Both the position numbers and the translations under genes were made by a program. A stretch of DNA of 64,000 nt, from assembly GCF_002811875.1 (NCBI RefSeq), contig NZ_NPDZ01000009.1, forward strand, positions 62,001-126,000, read 5' to 3'. The notes under the pieces were generated by a model. That model had not been told where the DNA came from. It did no database searches and saw only the letters and a program-made list of their open reading frames with translations. This stretch comes from Leptospira perolatii (GTDB taxonomy: Bacteria > Spirochaetota > Leptospiria > Leptospirales > Leptospiraceae). Position 1 is the stretch's first letter. Each line of letters begins with the position of its first letter. Shown piece after piece: positions 27,648-37,605 of the stretch.

Positions 27648-29582
27648 ATGTTCTGGGAAATTTGCATAACCGCGATCGTATTGCTACCCTTGATCGGCGC
27701 GATTCTGAATGCGTCGATCGGCAGAAGGCTTCCTGGAAATTTCGCGGGAGTTCTCGGAACAGCCTTTTCTTTTGGCTCCTTCTTTTTCGGAATTGTAGCT
27801 TTCCTTGCCTTCAAGCCTTTAGAGAGACAATTTCCTGAAATCGTAACTTTGTTTACTTGGGCCGAAGTGGGCAATTTTCAAGCGAACGTAGCATATCAAG
27901 TAGATCAGCTTTCCTTATTTATGGTGATGATTGTAACTGGAATCGGGAGCTTAATTCATCTCTATTCGATCGGCTACATGCACGGAAATCCTGGCTATGC
28001 TCGATTTTTCTCATACTTAAACCTTTTCTTATTTTCTATGCTTCATCTCGTCTTAGCGGACAATTTGCTCGTATTGTTTTTTGGCTGGGAAGGGGTAGGA
28101 CTTTGTTCCTACCTTTTGATCGGATTCGATACGCATAAAGAAGTCGCTGCAAATGCCAGCATCAAGGCATTCATTACCAATCGAATCGCAGACCTCGCGA
28201 TGGTATTAGGTATCGCATTTACATACTGGTACACCGGAACAATCTCTTTTACAGAAATGGAAAGTGTTTTACCTGAATCTTCGGGCTTTCTTTACGTTTT
28301 GCCAATGGTCACGGCTTTTTACTTTATTGCTGCGATGGGAAAATCCGCGCAAATTCCGTTTCACGTTTGGCTTCCGGATGCAATGGCTGGACCTACTCCG
28401 GTTTCTGCCCTAATCCATGCTGCTACGATGGTGACAGCCGGAATTTTCTTGATCGCTAGATTAAATTTTCTTTTTGTACTAACTCCTACTGTCGGTTTTT
28501 ACATTACCTTGATTGGAACTGCCACAGCTTTGTTTGCGGCGACGATTGGTGTCTTCCAAAATGATATCAAGAAGGTGCTGGCTTATTCTACCGTTTCACA
28601 GCTTGGTTATATGTTCGTAGCCATGGGAGTCGGAGCGTATGTGGCCGGTTTGTTTCATTTATTGACTCATGCATTCTTTAAAGCCCTCTTGTTCTTGGGA
28701 AGCGGTTCGGTAATTCATTCTTTAAAAGATGAGCAAGATTTGAGGAATATGGGCGGGCTCAAATCCCAGATGAAAATTACCTGGGTGACATTTGTGCTCG
28801 GATCTCTTGCAATTTCGGGAATTCCTCCATTTTCTGGTTTTTTTTCCAAAGATCTAATATTAGAAAAAGCTTTTAATTACAATACTTTAATATTTGGTCT
28901 TGGGATTGTAACTGCTCTTTTGACTTCGTTCTATATGTTCAGATTGACCTTCCTGGCATTTGACGGTAAATCGAGGGTGTCTCCCTCTACTCATCCGCAC
29001 GAGTCTCCATTGACAATGACGATCCCGCTTGTTGTATTAGCGGTCGGGGCTGCTCTTTCGGGCTTTCTTTTGATACCGGAGTCATTGGGGGGATTTAATA
29101 TCTTAGAAAGGTTTTTTGCGCCGATTTTTGAAAACAAAACGGCAAAACTTTTCTTGGCGACTGCTCTGAGCTCGCAACCTCACCAACTTGCGCATTCCAC
29201 GGAGGCAATCCTTGCCTTGCTTTCTCTTGCAGCGGCTTTAGGAGGATTGCTGATAGCTTGGATGTTATATCTCAGAAAGGGAGTTGTTCCAGTCGCAGAA
29301 TCTTCTTTAACCGGTTGGAAAAAGGTTATAGCAAATAAATATTATATAGATGAGCTCTACTCTCTACTTATTGTTGAGCCTGTATTATTCTTTTCTAATT
29401 TTTTCTCTAAAGTTATAGAAAAGAAATTTATCGATCGGATTTTGGTGAACACTGGCAGAATTTCCAGCGCGACTTCAATTGTTCTGAGGCGATTGCAAAC
29501 TGGGGCAATTGTTGATTACGCTTTTTTAATAGTTCTCGGAACTATACTTATCCTATCCTTATTTTTATGGAGGGCGTTGTAA
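27648..29582 (+). CDS. nuoL: NADH-quinone oxidoreductase subunit L
   Basis: A 644-residue ND5-type antiporter-like subunit with about 14-16 membrane segments, the distal proton pump. Conserved blocks: [17 protein letters not shown] (about residues 144-160), with the channel Glu, [29 protein letters not shown] (about 238-266), and [13 protein letters not shown] (about 338-350), with its Lys. A long C-terminal amphipathic helix is consistent with the lateral helix HL of complex I. ATG start. Confidence 0.98.
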   Translation: MFWEICITAIVLLPLIGAILNASIGRRLPGNFAGVLGTAFSFGSFFFGIVAFLAFKPLERQFPEIVTLFTWAEVGNFQANVAYQVDQLSLFMVMIVTGIGSLIHLYSIGYMHGNPGYARFFSYLNLFLFSMLHLVLADNLLVLFFGWEGVGLCSYLLIGFDTHKEVAANASIKAFITNRIADLAMVLGIAFTYWYTGTISFTEMESVLPESSGFLYVLPMVTAFYFIAAMGKSAQIPFHVWLPDAMAGPTPVSALIHAATMVTAGIFLIARLNFLFVLTPTVGFYITLIGTATALFAATIGVFQNDIKKVLAYSTVSQLGYMFVAMGVGAYVAGLFHLLTHAFFKALLFLGSGSVIHSLKDEQDLRNMGGLKSQMKITWVTFVLGSLAISGIPPFSGFFSKDLILEKAFNYNTLIFGLGIVTALLTSFYMFRLTFLAFDGKSRVSPSTHPHESPLTMTIPLVVLAVGAALSGFLLIPESLGGFNILERFFAPIFENKTAKLFLATALSSQPHQLAHSTEAILALLSLAAALGGLLIAWMLYLRKGVVPVAESSLTGWKKVIANKYYIDELYSLLIVEPVLFFSNFFSKVIEKKFIDRILVNTGRISSATSIVLRRLQTGAIVDYAFLIVLGTILILSLFLWRAL

Positions 29583-29583
29583 A

Positions 29584-31272
29584 TTGGCCCTGCCGGATTA
29601 CTACCTAAGCATTTTGCTTTTTTTGCCGTTTATAGGTATTCCGTTTCTTTTTTTGGTTCGATCTGAAAAATGGATTCGTATTACTGGAGCGATCGTCACT
29701 TTCCTGGCATTCTTGCTAACGATTCCGTTGTTTTTCGAATTTGCAGTGGGCGACAGCGGATTTCAATTCGCCCATAGAATCCGAAATTTCCTCGATCTCG
29801 GAAAAGGCGGATTGGATTACTATGTGGCGGTTGATGGGTTTGCCTTGCTCTTAGTAGCAATGTCCACTTTGCTTTTTTTCCTTTCTTCCCTATCAGCATA
29901 TTCAAATGTTAAGCGAAGGGTAAGGGAATTTTACGTTTTTCTGTTATTAGTTGAAACAGGAGTAATCGGAGTATTTCTCTCGGTGAATCTAATCCAATTC
30001 TATGTATTTTGGGAATGGATGGTGCTGCCTTTTGCGATGATGGTCGGGATCTGGGGAGAAGAAGGCAGAGTGAAAGCTGCGATGAAGTATCTGGTATTTT
30101 CTTTTACCGGATCTGTATTCATGCTAGCCAGTATTCTGGTCATTTACTTCCAAACTTCTACCTTGGATTTGGAAGAGTTGGCGACTTTGCCACTTTCGGT
30201 AATTCCTGCAAATCTACGATTCTGGCTTTTCATCGGATTTAGTTTTGCTTTTGCGATAAAAATTCCGCTCTTTCCTTTTCACACTTGGATGCCGGATGTA
30301 CACGAAGAAGCACCTACTGTGGGTTCCGTTGACTTGGCGGGCATCCTACTTAAGATCGGATTGTTTGCTTACGCAAGGATCGCGATTCCATTGTTTCCAC
30401 AAGTCTTTCTACAGTATCGAGATTTTTTCTCTGGGTTAGCTGTCGCTGGAATTTTGTATGGTGCTGTGGTGGCTCTGACTCAAAATAATACGAAGAGGTT
30501 GGTAGCATTTTCTTCTCTGTCTCACATGGGGTTTTGTATTCTCGGAATTCTAACTTTGACAGAAGAGGGGGTCAGCGGTGGGATGATCCAAATGGTGAAC
30601 CACGGGTTCACATCAGGATTATTATTCTTTTTATTAGGAATTTTGCATGAAAGAACCGGTACGAACGAATTAAGCAAATATTCCGGGATAGCTAAAAGCG
30701 CTTCCTTGCTCGCGGCATTTATCGGATTAGCAGTGTTCGCAACCGCCGGCCTCCCAGGCACGAACGGTTTTGTAGGGGAGTTCTTGGTGCTGATCGGAAC
30801 TTTTAAATACAATGTGCTCTTCGGAATTCTTGCAGGCTTAGCGATAATTTTTGCTGCTGGTTACATGCTGATCTTCGCAAAATCATTGTTATTTGGGGAG
30901 CCGAACGAGCTCTCACAGAAAATTAGACCTTTAAATTTTAGGGAAGTATTTATCTTATCTGCGGCGAGCCTTCCGATTCTTGTGATGGGAATTTATCCGG
31001 AACCTTTCCTGAATCTTGTGGAGCCGAGCGCCAGAGTAGTATTGAACGTAACCGCGGAAGACGCGATCCAGGAAAGAAATTGGGAAGGTGGATTGAGGAC
31101 CGTAGAAAGAAAATTTACTAACTACCGTGCGTTAGGGCGCCAGGTCTCCAAATACGAAGAAAGACTTCCGATCCAGAAAGGTTACGGGTTACCGGATCCT
31201 AACAGAAAAAGAAATGGAAGCAAGATAAACGATGTGAATTCCGTTGAGGAAGAAAAGGAGTCGAACGAATGA
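29584..31272 (+). CDS. nuoM: NADH-quinone oxidoreductase subunit M
   Basis: A 562-residue ND4-type antiporter-like subunit. Visible: the channel Glu region F-Y-V-F-W-E-W-M-V-L-P-F (about residues 139-150), P-L-F-P-F-H-T-W-M-P-D-V-H-E-E-A-P-T-V-G-S-V (about 229-250), and the N-H-G-F-T-S-G-L-L-F-F-L-L-G segment (about 339-352). The C-terminal about 65 residues after the last membrane segment form a charged extension (ending ...NSVEEEKESNE) longer than in E. coli. TTG is used as start, one base after the nuoL stop. The stop overlaps nuoN. Confidence 0.96.
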   Translation: MALPDYYLSILLFLPFIGIPFLFLVRSEKWIRITGAIVTFLAFLLTIPLFFEFAVGDSGFQFAHRIRNFLDLGKGGLDYYVAVDGFALLLVAMSTLLFFLSSLSAYSNVKRRVREFYVFLLLVETGVIGVFLSVNLIQFYVFWEWMVLPFAMMVGIWGEEGRVKAAMKYLVFSFTGSVFMLASILVIYFQTSTLDLEELATLPLSVIPANLRFWLFIGFSFAFAIKIPLFPFHTWMPDVHEEAPTVGSVDLAGILLKIGLFAYARIAIPLFPQVFLQYRDFFSGLAVAGILYGAVVALTQNNTKRLVAFSSLSHMGFCILGILTLTEEGVSGGMIQMVNHGFTSGLLFFLLGILHERTGTNELSKYSGIAKSASLLAAFIGLAVFATAGLPGTNGFVGEFLVLIGTFKYNVLFGILAGLAIIFAAGYMLIFAKSLLFGEPNELSQKIRPLNFREVFILSAASLPILVMGIYPEPFLNLVEPSARVVLNVTAEDAIQERNWEGGLRTVERKFTNYRALGRQVSKYEERLPIQKGYGLPDPNRKRNGSKINDVNSVEEEKESNE

Positions 31273-32750
31273 ACTTGATTCCGAGTGCAGGAGACCTAGT
31301 CTCTATTCTTCCGGTCTTGATTCTTTCTTGCGGAGGAATTCTATTACTTTTATTGCAATTTCCTTTTACCCACAAAGAGTTTAGAGTTGTTCGAATCAGT
31401 GCCGGACTGATCGTACTTTCTGCTATATTAGGGTTATTTTATACTCAGTTCGTATTTCCTGGTCCAGGAACCTATTTAGGCGGGCATTACGAAATTAGCG
31501 GACTGGGTTTTTGGTTTGGACTGCTCTATCTGGTCATGGCTTTCGGGACGATTCTCTCATCTCCAAGAGTATTAGAGCAGCATAATATGGAATTTCCGGA
31601 GTTTTATGCTCTATTGTTGTTCGCAACTTCTGGCATGTTTTTTATGACAGGAGGGGCTGACACGATTACGATTTTTACCGGACTGGAATTGATGAGCCTT
31701 TCCCTGTACGTTTTAGTCGGGATGGCACGGAGCGATTTATTCTCTTTAGAAGCTAGTTTGAAATATTTCTTACTAGGAAGTTTCTCGACCGGTTTTTTAT
31801 TAATGGGAATGGCATTCTTATTCGGAGGTTCTGGGACCACTCATTTGGTTGAGTCTCTTAAACCCTTGGCGATAGAAGGTTTGGAAGCGAATTTTTCAAA
31901 GATCGGTTTTTTGCTCTTCCTGACCGGTGTCTCCTTTAAGATCGCGCTTTTCCCTTATCATTCCTGGACTCCAGATGCTTATGAGGGAGCTCTGACTCCT
32001 GTGAGCGGTTTTATGGCGACTGCATCCAAAGCTGCAGCAATGGGACTGCTTTTATTAGTATTTCATAAACTTCCAAGTCCAGTCTACGGAACGGTGTGGT
32101 CATGGGTAATGGGCGGGCTTGCGCTGCTATCCATGACCTACGGAAATTTCCTGGCGCTAAAGCAGGAAAACTTAAAGCGATTGCTTGCGTACTCTTCGAT
32201 TGCACACGCCGGCTATGTCGTGGCGGGCTTGAGCCTGGGTGTAGAGGAGGAGGCGATTTTTTATTTAATCGTTTATTCTTTTATGAGTTTAGGCGCATTT
32301 GCATTGGTCGCGTATCTAGAAGAAGGAAAGCGGCATGTTACTTTTGCATCCGTACAGTCTCTTTCGATAAAGAGTCCTTGGGTTTCGTTTTCCCTGTTCA
32401 TATTTTTTCTATCCTTAGCAGGAATTCCTCCCCTCGGAGGGTTCTGGGCAAAGCTTTTCCTGTTTCAAAAAATCGCCGAAACCGGAGACTTGCTATCTAG
32501 AATTTTACTCATCGGCGGAATCGCAAATTCGGCTCTGGCTTTGTATTATTACGCCAAAGTAGGAATTTCGACGTACATGAGTTCTGAGGAAGGCGAGATC
32601 GCCAAGTCGACAAGTATATCCAGAAGTTATGGAGTACTATTTGTTGTGATTTTCTGCGTCGGAGCCATTTTAATCGGTTGGTATTTCGTTCAACCAAAGG
32701 ACCTTTCAAGCCTGCTGCTACAAGGCCGCGTGGAAAGTTCGCAAAATTAA
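31269..32750 (+). CDS. nuoN: NADH-quinone oxidoreductase subunit N
   Basis: A 493-residue ND2-type antiporter-like subunit with about 14 membrane segments. Conserved parts include T-I-F-T-G-L-E-L-M-S-L-S-L-Y-V-L-V-G (about residues 132-149), with the channel Glu, F-K-I-A-L-F-P-Y-H-S-W-T-P-D-A-Y-E-G-A-L-T-P-V-S-G-F-M-A (about 221-248), and Y-S-S-I-A-H-A-G-Y (about 309-317). The ATG overlaps the nuoM stop. It is the last nuo gene. The SseB-like gene follows 21 bases later on the same strand. Confidence 0.97.
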   Translation: MNLIPSAGDLVSILPVLILSCGGILLLLLQFPFTHKEFRVVRISAGLIVLSAILGLFYTQFVFPGPGTYLGGHYEISGLGFWFGLLYLVMAFGTILSSPRVLEQHNMEFPEFYALLLFATSGMFFMTGGADTITIFTGLELMSLSLYVLVGMARSDLFSLEASLKYFLLGSFSTGFLLMGMAFLFGGSGTTHLVESLKPLAIEGLEANFSKIGFLLFLTGVSFKIALFPYHSWTPDAYEGALTPVSGFMATASKAAAMGLLLLVFHKLPSPVYGTVWSWVMGGLALLSMTYGNFLALKQENLKRLLAYSSIAHAGYVVAGLSLGVEEEAIFYLIVYSFMSLGAFALVAYLEEGKRHVTFASVQSLSIKSPWVSFSLFIFFLSLAGIPPLGGFWAKLFLFQKIAETGDLLSRILLIGGIANSALALYYYAKVGISTYMSSEEGEIAKSTSISRSYGVLFVVIFCVGAILIGWYFVQPKDLSSLLLQGRVESSQN

Positions 32751-32771
32751 TGAGAATATTATAAAATTCTT

Positions 32772-33290
32772 ATGAGTTTTCTGAAGCGGATTTCAGATCG
32801 AGTCAAAGATCTTTTCGAAAAGGACGATTCCGACGAGAGAGTTCTTCCTGGGCTAAATTTCCCTTTGCGAAAAGCAATGTACAAATATTCCAAGCAGAAG
32901 TCTCGGAGAAATTTGGATACCCTGTCTGCCGAATTGACCAAAGCTGTTTTTCTTGTGCCAAGAACTACTCAGTCTAAAGCAATTCCTAAAAAGAAAGTCA
33001 AAGCAAAGACCGCAGCTAAGAAGGCAAAGAAAAAGAAAGAGGCCGAGGCGCCAATCGTACTAATGTATGTTCAGGACGAAAGAGGCAGAATTCTTTTGCC
33101 CGCTTTCTCGCATTCATCCGAAGTAAAGGCATACTTTCAAAAGGAAGTTTCAACCTTATCCGTTCCGGCCTCTGATCTATGGAAGCTTGGATTGATGAAC
33201 GAGAAAGTAGCCGGCGTGGTCATCGATCCTGCGAGTTTGCTCTGGATTCTCTCTCGAGACCACCTCGAAGGATTATCCTCTTCTAAATAA
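32772..33290 (+). CDS. SseB-domain-like protein with a lysine-rich linker
   Basis: A 172-residue protein. The C-terminal half (residues about 90-165) resembles the SseB N-terminal domain family: a strand, G-R-I-L-L-P-A-F-S-H-S-S-E-V-K-A-Y-F, a central strand P-A-S-D-L-W-K-L-G-L, and V-V-I-D-P-A-S-L-L-W-I-L. A Lys-rich linker (KKKVKAKTAAKKAKKKKEA, about 75-95) separates it from an N-terminal basic helical part. No signal or membrane segment, so it is predicted cytoplasmic. The function of SseB domains is mostly unknown. It follows nuoN by 21 bases and may be co-transcribed with nuo. Confidence 0.6.
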   Translation: MSFLKRISDRVKDLFEKDDSDERVLPGLNFPLRKAMYKYSKQKSRRNLDTLSAELTKAVFLVPRTTQSKAIPKKKVKAKTAAKKAKKKKEAEAPIVLMYVQDERGRILLPAFSHSSEVKAYFQKEVSTLSVPASDLWKLGLMNEKVAGVVIDPASLLWILSRDHLEGLSSSK

Positions 33291-33338
33291 GTTTGTTACG
33301 ACGAATTGCCGACGATTCACTAGTCGTTAAAGTGCACT

Positions 33339-34670
33339 TCATGCTTTTGGCTTCCAATTCCAAGTAATCGATAAAAGTAAAATTGCGATCATTCCAGAAG
33401 CAAGCATCAGATAAATTAAGAATTCCCACTGGAAAGTAGCTAGAGAGCTCAGCTTTCCGACGATCTGAGATAATGCGGTTCTTCCTAAATATCCGAACAA
33501 TCCAATAAAACCTGCCGCCGTCCCGACAGCTTTTTTTGAAGTGAAATCCAATCCGGCAACTCCTAGAAGCATGACGGGAGGGTAGATGAGTAACCCAACG
33601 ATACCAAAAAGAGTCAAATCAATCCAAAGTTTTCCCTTGGGAACAAACAATATCCCGACTAACGCAAATAAGATGGGGAAAAGACAGAGCAAGCTCGCTA
33701 TACCTCTTTTTCCTCCTAGATTATCTGAGATCCTGCCAATGTATAGAGTGGATCCGATCGCAGCAAATTCGTAAATCAAAGTGCTGATGCCGCCTTTTTC
33801 CACACCTGCGCCCTTCGTAAATTTGAGATAGGATGGCCCCCAATCCGTAAGTCCGTACCTTACGATATATACGAAAAAGTTGGCCAAAGCAAAAAGCCAA
33901 ATTTTAGGATTTTTTAATACTGACTCGACGATGATTTCTCGAAATCCGAGTTCTTTTTCGAGGGATTCGATTTCTGCGGTCGAAAAAGATTCCTTTTCCT
34001 GGTATTCCTCAATTGGAGGCAATCCTACAGATTGAGGAGTGTCCAAAAGTCGAAAAAATAAATATATTGCCGTTACGACGGATATCCCCGCGGGAATGAA
34101 AAACGCGTTTCTCCATCCGAACCAAGAGGTACTGTAGGCAGCGATCACGCCTACCAGGCCTCCTCCCACATTGTGGGCGATATTCCAGATAGCAAATTTG
34201 GTACCGCGCTCCGAAACTCCGAACCAGTGCCCGAGTGATCTACCGCAGGGGGGCCATCCCATTCCCTGGAACAAACCGTTTAACCCCCATAAAGTGAGGT
34301 GTGTATTGTAATCAGAGGAGCCACCAAAAAGTATATTACAAATTGCTGTTAGAAGCAGTCCGATCGGCATAAACACTTTGGGATTGCTTCGATCCGATAG
34401 AGCACCCATTAGAAATTTTCCGATTCCATAGGAGATTGCAGTTATGGACAGAATGTTTCCGACTTGTTCCTGGGAGTAGTTCAAGGCTTCTGCCATTTCT
34501 TTGGATACAATTGGAAAATTATTGCGAACTATGTAAAAAACCGCATATCCAATGAAAGTCGCTTCCAGTATTCTCCATCGTAAAATAGGATATTTCTGAT
34601 CAATTTGCTCTTTCGAAATTCGAGGTATTTCTTTGGCTGGTGCGAAGAAATTTAAAAATGAAAATGACAT
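33339..34670 (-). CDS. Organophosphate:phosphate antiporter-like MFS transporter
   Basis: A 443-residue major facilitator with 12 membrane segments of the GlpT/UhpT/UhpC (OPA) group. Features seen: the family's Y-I-V-R-N-N-F motif in helix 1 (about residue 50), G-x-F-x-x-G-x-x-S-D-R after helix 2 ([11 protein letters not shown], about 86-96), [16 protein letters not shown] (about 133-148) and [10 protein letters not shown] (about 166-175). Such proteins exchange glycerol-3-phosphate or hexose-phosphate for phosphate, and the substrate here is not determinable. It is convergent with the nuo/SseB side and divergent from the lipoprotein gene at 34786. Confidence 0.9.
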   Translation of the reverse strand: MSFSFLNFFAPAKEIPRISKEQIDQKYPILRWRILEATFIGYAVFYIVRNNFPIVSKEMAEALNYSQEQVGNILSITAISYGIGKFLMGALSDRSNPKVFMPIGLLLTAICNILFGGSSDYNTHLTLWGLNGLFQGMGWPPCGRSLGHWFGVSERGTKFAIWNIAHNVGGGLVGVIAAYSTSWFGWRNAFFIPAGISVVTAIYLFFRLLDTPQSVGLPPIEEYQEKESFSTAEIESLEKELGFREIIVESVLKNPKIWLFALANFFVYIVRYGLTDWGPSYLKFTKGAGVEKGGISTLIYEFAAIGSTLYIGRISDNLGGKRGIASLLCLFPILFALVGILFVPKGKLWIDLTLFGIVGLLIYPPVMLLGVAGLDFTSKKAVGTAAGFIGLFGYLGRTALSQIVGKLSSLATFQWEFLIYLMLASGMIAILLLSITWNWKPKA

Positions 34671-34785
34671 TGAATGAGGATCATTTATGGAATGGCTCAG
34701 TGTGCAATCTTATTTTAGAGTTCTTGTTAGGTCAGGGGCTATTCGTCATTATAAGGTGAGCTAAGCATTTAATTTTCCGACTCCG

Positions 34786-35481
34786 ATGAAGAACTTCTTT
34801 AGAACTATAATTTCCTTTTTTCTGCTTAGCTTTCTATCTATTCAATGCATGATAACGGATGCCTTGGAGAACAAGGCCAAAACCTATATCGGACAAAGCA
34901 ATTACTTGATCGAAGGTCCAGTAGGGGTCGATTATATTGGAATTTCCGGCGATAAGACTATTGTGATGCAGCTTAGTTATCGCAGATATTTAAAATGGAG
35001 TCCCGAAACATTGGACGGGCATCTTCACGCTATAACTTGTGTGCAGTCATCCGATTCAGGAAATCGATGGATCACTTCGGATTCAAAATTACAGCAGGTT
35101 CAAATTCTTGGAAACGAATACCCATGCACAAATAAACCGATCTCTTTTTATTCCGAATGCGGGCAACAAGAATGGAAAGAGTTGGTTCAAGCAGATGGAG
35201 GGACGCACAGGCTGAATGGGAATTACATCTTGCTGATTTCTCCCTTTAGCAATGACAAAGAAAAGTCGAGTTATTGCTATAAGAGTCCGGGCGATCAATT
35301 TCGACTTCTAACTCTGAAATTCTCCAAAGGAATTCATATCGAATCTTATCAAAGTGGAAATAAGGCTTACTTTCTATTGGTTCCGTTTGCTTGGATTGGC
35401 GATGTGATCACATTTCCATTTCAGCTTGGAATCGTGTTGCTCTACGCTATGATGCACAAAAGTCCTACTGTCCAAAACTAA
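34786..35481 (+). CDS. Putative lipoprotein, function unknown
   Basis: A 231-residue protein with a lipoprotein-like signal (FFLLSFLSIQC, Cys21). The mature region contains four further Cys spaced through residues about 80-170, which could form disulfides, and ends with a hydrophobic segment P-F-A-W-I-G-D-V-I-T-F-P-F-Q-L-G-I-V-L-L (about 202-221). That tail resembles the C-terminal hydrophobic patch of YceK-type lipoproteins, but the resemblance is weak. No enzymatic motif. Monocistronic: the neighbours are the divergent transporter gene and the convergent thiL. Confidence 0.6.
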   Translation: MKNFFRTIISFFLLSFLSIQCMITDALENKAKTYIGQSNYLIEGPVGVDYIGISGDKTIVMQLSYRRYLKWSPETLDGHLHAITCVQSSDSGNRWITSDSKLQQVQILGNEYPCTNKPISFYSECGQQEWKELVQADGGTHRLNGNYILLISPFSNDKEKSSYCYKSPGDQFRLLTLKFSKGIHIESYQSGNKAYFLLVPFAWIGDVITFPFQLGIVLLYAMMHKSPTVQN

Positions 35482-35550
35482 GCCTGCTTCCGGAAATGAT
35501 TTACCCCGGAGGGTCCCGCCTTAATTCACTGCGGTATTTCTTATACGCGA

Positions 35551-35637
35551 ATTTATATTATTAAAACTTTATAATATTATAATTTTAATATATTATTAAA
35601 TTATTAATATTTATTTAAAAATATAAAAATTATTTTT
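35551..35637. other. Extremely AT-rich intergenic tract
   Basis: An 87-base stretch with a single C and no G, lying between the convergent lipoprotein and thiL genes. It contains the 14-bp palindrome TTATAATATTATAA (35569-35582). It contrasts sharply with the surrounding composition. No gene is present. Confidence 0.85.
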
Positions 35638-35656
35638 GAAGCACTCCTGCGGATTG

Positions 35657-36580
35657 TCATGCGAAATGCAGGAATCCTGGGTTCTTAGGGATCCAGGTTT
35701 TTCCATTTAAATGAAAATAGGCATTCGGTGTTTCTCCTTCTTCTACTTTCCTACAAGTTCCTATCTGGGTGACAGGAATTCCTTTGCATTCAGAGGGAAG
35801 ATCTTCGGAGGAAAGCACAATCAGTTCTAATTCTTCTCCTGAACTGAGAAATTCTTCCAGAGTGAGAAAGTCTAAGATACCTGGAAGGTGGGGGATTTGT
35901 TCTATGTTCACTTCCATGACCAAATTGGATGCTTTGGATAGTTTACTAAGGTCCTGCACTAATCCGTCCGTCAGGTCCATGCAGGAGTGTACTTCGTTTT
36001 GTCCCAAGAGAGAGTCGACTAATTCGATTCGAGCGGTCGGACGAAGATGCCTTTCTAATGATTGAGAGTGTAGGGCTTCCGGGACATTTGAAGCATATCC
36101 CTTTAAGATCTTATATCCTAAAAAAGAAGAACCCACATGACCACTCAGGTATATTTTGTCTCCGGCTTTTCCATTCACTCGATTGAGAGGCGAATTAGAT
36201 TTTCCGAGTAAGGTAAGAGTCAAATTTAATTCATGAGATCTGTATGTGTCGCCACCGCAAAGTTCTATTTCGTAGCGATTTATTTTTTTTCGGAATGAGT
36301 CCAGGAATGGGTTTAAGAAATCTTTATTATTGCAATTCGAAGAAAGTCCGAAGTTAAAAAAAGCCTTTGTCGGAAGTCCATTGGCAGCGACTATATCGGA
36401 AACATTCACTTCTACTAATTTACTCGCAATATCTGCCGGAGAACTCCAATCTAGTCTAAAGTGTGTCTCCTCAACGATCGTGTCGGTAGTAATCAAAATG
36501 CCGTCTTCCCCCAGATAACAGTCGTTCAACTGCTCTCTTCCATCCGGGTAAAGGGAGCGAATAATTTCTTCTTCTTTCAA
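35657..36580 (-). CDS. thiL: Thiamine-monophosphate kinase
   Basis: A 307-residue ATP-binding kinase that converts thiamine monophosphate to thiamine pyrophosphate, the last step of TPP synthesis. The N-terminal metal-binding region reads L-I-T-T-D-T-I-V-E-E-T-H-F-R-L-D-W (about residues 28-44), the central block L-V-E-V-N-V-S-D-I-V-A-A-N-G (about 56-69) and C-M-D-L-T-D-G-L (about 199-206), all typical of the ThiL/PurM fold. Length matches the family (310-330). ATG start. Divergent from the YceI-like gene with 67 bases between them. No other thi gene or TPP riboswitch was seen next to it. Confidence 0.95.
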   Translation of the reverse strand: MKEEEIIRSLYPDGREQLNDCYLGEDGILITTDTIVEETHFRLDWSSPADIASKLVEVNVSDIVAANGLPTKAFFNFGLSSNCNNKDFLNPFLDSFRKKINRYEIELCGGDTYRSHELNLTLTLLGKSNSPLNRVNGKAGDKIYLSGHVGSSFLGYKILKGYASNVPEALHSQSLERHLRPTARIELVDSLLGQNEVHSCMDLTDGLVQDLSKLSKASNLVMEVNIEQIPHLPGILDFLTLEEFLSSGEELELIVLSSEDLPSECKGIPVTQIGTCRKVEEGETPNAYFHLNGKTWIPKNPGFLHFA

Positions 36581-36647
36581 GTGACTCTCTTCTCCTAATT
36601 ATGAAAAACCTTGACTCGTTCGACTTTAAGGGCTAGTCTTATGCCCT

Positions 36648-37370
36648 ATGAAAACTGGATTTGCTTTGCGACCACTAAGTTCGAAATTTCATATCATAAT
36701 TGGATTGTCTGTATGTTGGCTTTTACTTGGCGATTGTAAACCTAAAACTCCAGCAGTACCACAACCTGGAGTCTGTAAGTTTACGTTCAGCCCTGCGGAT
36801 ACAAGTTTAGAATGGAAAGCGTTCAAATTTACCGATAAGGCAGGCGTAGGTGGAAAATTTACAAAATTCAAAACCAGTGGAACGTCCGCTGCGGACTCTC
36901 AAGAAGGTGCTATTGCAGGATTAGCGTTCGAGATTGATTCAAAAGATGTAGATAGCGGAAATCCGGATAGGGATGCGAAGATAAAATCACAATTTTTTGG
37001 AACAATGAAAGAGAAGGGAATGATCAGCGGATCGTTGCTCTCTGTTTCCGTTTCACAGGATCGGAAATCCGGCACCGGAAATCTCAAGCTCAGATTGAAT
37101 GGAATCGAAAAGGAAATCCCGCTCACCTTTGTGATCGAGAATGGAGACGTTTTGAAAGTAAAAGGATCGATCAATGTGAATGACTGGAATGCTACCAGTT
37201 CTCTTAACGCTTTAAATCAGGTATGCAAAGACCTACATACAGGCAAGGACGGAAAATCTGTACTCTGGCCGGATGTAGAGATTTCGATCCAAACCCGTTT
37301 GAAATCGGAATGCAATGACCAAGAAGTAGCTTCTGAGGCGGATAAGACCGCTCCTGTCAAACAGGATTAA
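36648..37370 (+). CDS. YceI-domain lipoprotein
   Basis: A 240-residue protein. The signal peptide ends in a lipobox (WLLLGDC, Cys30). The rest has the YceI beta-barrel pattern: an N-terminal S-L-E-W-K-A-F-K-F strand, V-G-G-K-F-T (about residues 67-72), G-L-A-F-E-I-D-S-K-D-V-D-S-G-N-P-D-R-D-A-K-I-K-S-Q-F-F (about 91-117) with the family's 'D...R' motif, and G-N-L-K-L-R-L-N-G-I-E-K-E-I-P-L (about 144-159). YceI proteins bind polyisoprenoids in a lipocalin-like fold. The function in this organism is unknown. A copy of the composite repeat follows ten bases after the stop. Confidence 0.8.
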   Translation: MKTGFALRPLSSKFHIIIGLSVCWLLLGDCKPKTPAVPQPGVCKFTFSPADTSLEWKAFKFTDKAGVGGKFTKFKTSGTSAADSQEGAIAGLAFEIDSKDVDSGNPDRDAKIKSQFFGTMKEKGMISGSLLSVSVSQDRKSGTGNLKLRLNGIEKEIPLTFVIENGDVLKVKGSINVNDWNATSSLNALNQVCKDLHTGKDGKSVLWPDVEISIQTRLKSECNDQEVASEADKTAPVKQD

Positions 37371-37380
37371 TTGAGACTTT

Positions 37381-37510
37381 CTGTAGGAGCTCCTACAGAA
37401 TCGATCGCCAAAATTCTATTGCCAGAAGAGCTCTGGCGTGATACTTGGCTGGCTTGTGGCGGTGGAGGGGGGTTCCCACCACCATCCCCCCACCCAAAGC
37501 AGGGCGGGGC
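37381..37510 (+). repeat. Composite intergenic repeat, copy 3
   Basis: The 18-bp palindrome CTGTAGGAGCTCCTACAG (37381-37398) is followed after 76 nt by the C-rich core (37475-37495) and GGGCGGGG (37502-37509), which can pair with CCCCACCC except for one A-C mismatch. The spacer has its own hairpin, GCCAGA/TCTGGC around AGAGC (37421-37437). It lies between the YceI-like gene and rplM. Confidence 0.9.
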
Positions 37511-37605
37511 AACCGTACACGTACCCAAAACTGCCATTTCCCTATTATTTCCTTGACCCACACGGCGGGTACGCGAAATTGGCCAACACAGGACGTTTTT
37601 TTCTC

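Noticed and set aside
37438..37605. In-frame N-terminal extension of rplM running through the repeat
   Set aside because: The extra 56 residues come from the composite repeat and the family's usual L13 N-terminus begins at the ATG at 37606.
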